A DNA stretch of 6,375 nt, from NCBI GenBank assembly GCA_016177515.1, contig JACOUZ010000032.1, positions 1 to 6,375 of the forward strand, given 5' to 3'. The notes below the pieces were generated by a model. That model saw only the letters and a list, made by a program, of their open reading frames with translations, was not told where the DNA came from and did not search any database. The translations under genes and the position numbers were made by a program. This document shows positions 5,810 through 6,375 of this stretch, in pieces (within the stretch, counting starts at the first letter, position 1; every line of letters starts with the position of its first letter). Source of the stretch: Acidobacteriota bacterium. GTDB lineage: Bacteria > Acidobacteriota > Polarisedimenticolia > Gp22-AA2.

Positions 5810-6375
5810 ATGCCCAATCGGCTGCGGAGATCACTGGTTTTGCGCGGGTGTGGCGGGCTCCTGGCGATCCTATCGGCCACGGCGGCTCTGCCGGTCCACG
5901 CCGAAATCAAGATCAATCCTCAGGGGTGGAGGTTCCCGAACATCGTCACCTCGGCCAAGGAGATCATCCGGGTGTCGGACCGGACGCCGCTGATTCCGGG
6001 CAAGGAGACGCTCCTGAAGGGGTACCGCAAGATGGACGGCACGCACTTCATGACTTACGAAATCGAAGGCCGGGTGTTCGGCGTGCAGATCGACACCGAC
6101 GGCAAGCCGCCGTTCGAGTACGGCATCATGGACACGGATGGGGACGGAAAGTTCGAGACCAAGATCATCGAGGGCATGGGCAGCAAGGATCAGGGGTACG
6201 TCCCGCAGTGGGTGGTCGACTACTATTACTCGAAGCACCCCGAGCTGAAGAACCCGTCGGAGACCGCCAAGGCGGTGCCGCCGCGCCTTGCGAGCGCCCC
6301 CGAGCCGGAACCGTCGGCCACGCCTCCGCCGAAGGCGGTGAAGCCGACTCCGGAGGTCTTGTCCCAACCCAATCC
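5810..6375 (+). CDS. Secreted protein of unknown function with DTDG calcium-loop-like motifs (partial)
   Basis: An open frame of 188 complete codons runs off the right edge, so the C-terminus is missing. Residues 1-31 are a clear Sec signal peptide: basic MPNRLRR, a hydrophobic core, and cleavage after PVHA before EIKINPQG. The mature part is a mixed, aromatic-containing domain with two close acidic motifs, DTDGKPPFE (95-103) and DTDGDGKFE (108-116). The second has Asp at loop positions 1, 3 and 5, Gly at 6 and Glu at 9, like a calcium-binding loop, but lacks the position-12 acid of a true EF-hand. From about 157 on, the sequence is Pro/Ala/Glu-rich and probably a disordered linker. The ATG at 5810 is preceded by GGAGACAGG. 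I do not recognise the family. No Cys remains in the visible mature part. Confidence 0.82.
   Translation, partial: MPNRLRRSLVLRGCGGLLAILSATAALPVHAEIKINPQGWRFPNIVTSAKEIIRVSDRTPLIPGKETLLKGYRKMDGTHFMTYEIEGRVFGVQIDTDGKPPFEYGIMDTDGDGKFETKIIEGMGSKDQGYVPQWVVDYYYSKHPELKNPSETAKAVPPRLASAPEPEPSATPPPKAVKPTPEVLSQPN

Noticed and set aside
5787..5993. A 68-codon plus-strand frame starting at ATG 5787
   Set aside because: Although purine-rich sequence precedes it, it overlaps the signal peptide region of the 5810 gene in another frame, becomes Arg/Ser-rich, and has no recognisable motif. It is kept only as a possible leader ORF in the findings.
5870..6367. A 165-codon minus-strand frame under the right-edge gene
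   Set aside because: Composition is Arg/His/Val/Leu-rich without motifs, and the plus-strand frame has a signal peptide and a ribosome site. It is a shadow frame.

Overview
The window is very GC-rich, gene-dense bacterial DNA with third-codon-position G/C bias so strong that long spurious reading frames run antisense to the real genes. The gene content (a large secreted multiheme c-type cytochrome fused to thioredoxin-like domains, a YtcJ-type amidohydrolase, a LOG-like protein, secreted proteins of unknown function) would fit an Acidobacteriota-like or other soil/sediment respiring lineage. That placement is inference; no rRNA or phylogenetic marker is present.

Layout: (1) 1-86, the 3' end of a plus-strand gene, followed by a strong rho-independent terminator (103-149). 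(2) 198-4872, a minus-strand block of three genes read right to left: a 662-aa predicted lipoprotein with two thioredoxin-fold domains and eight CXXCH haem sites; a 295-aa EamA/DMT-type transporter whose GTG start overlaps the cytochrome stop codon (GTGA); and, after 92 bases, a 569-aa amidohydrolase with an N-terminal export signal. A near-consensus sigma70-type promoter (4928-4956) precedes the block. (3) 4873-5041, a divergent intergenic region with promoters facing both ways. (4) 5042-5671, a plus-strand LOG/TIGR00725-like Rossmann protein starting at TTG behind a strong Shine-Dalgarno. (5) 5672-5809, an intergenic region holding a perfect TATAAT box and a long hairpin at the predicted 5' end of the next transcript. 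(6) 5810 to the window end, a secreted protein of unknown function with an Asp-rich calcium-loop-like motif and a Pro-rich tail, cut by the window edge.

The most interesting object is the cytochrome fusion. It appears to be built from two internal duplications: a thioredoxin pair in which one copy kept CPHC and the other has APFA at the same place, and a tetraheme module pair. The cytochrome and transporter are very probably cotranscribed and translationally coupled. The amidohydrolase may be read through from them or from its own weak promoter. No mobile element, CRISPR array, tRNA or rRNA was seen.
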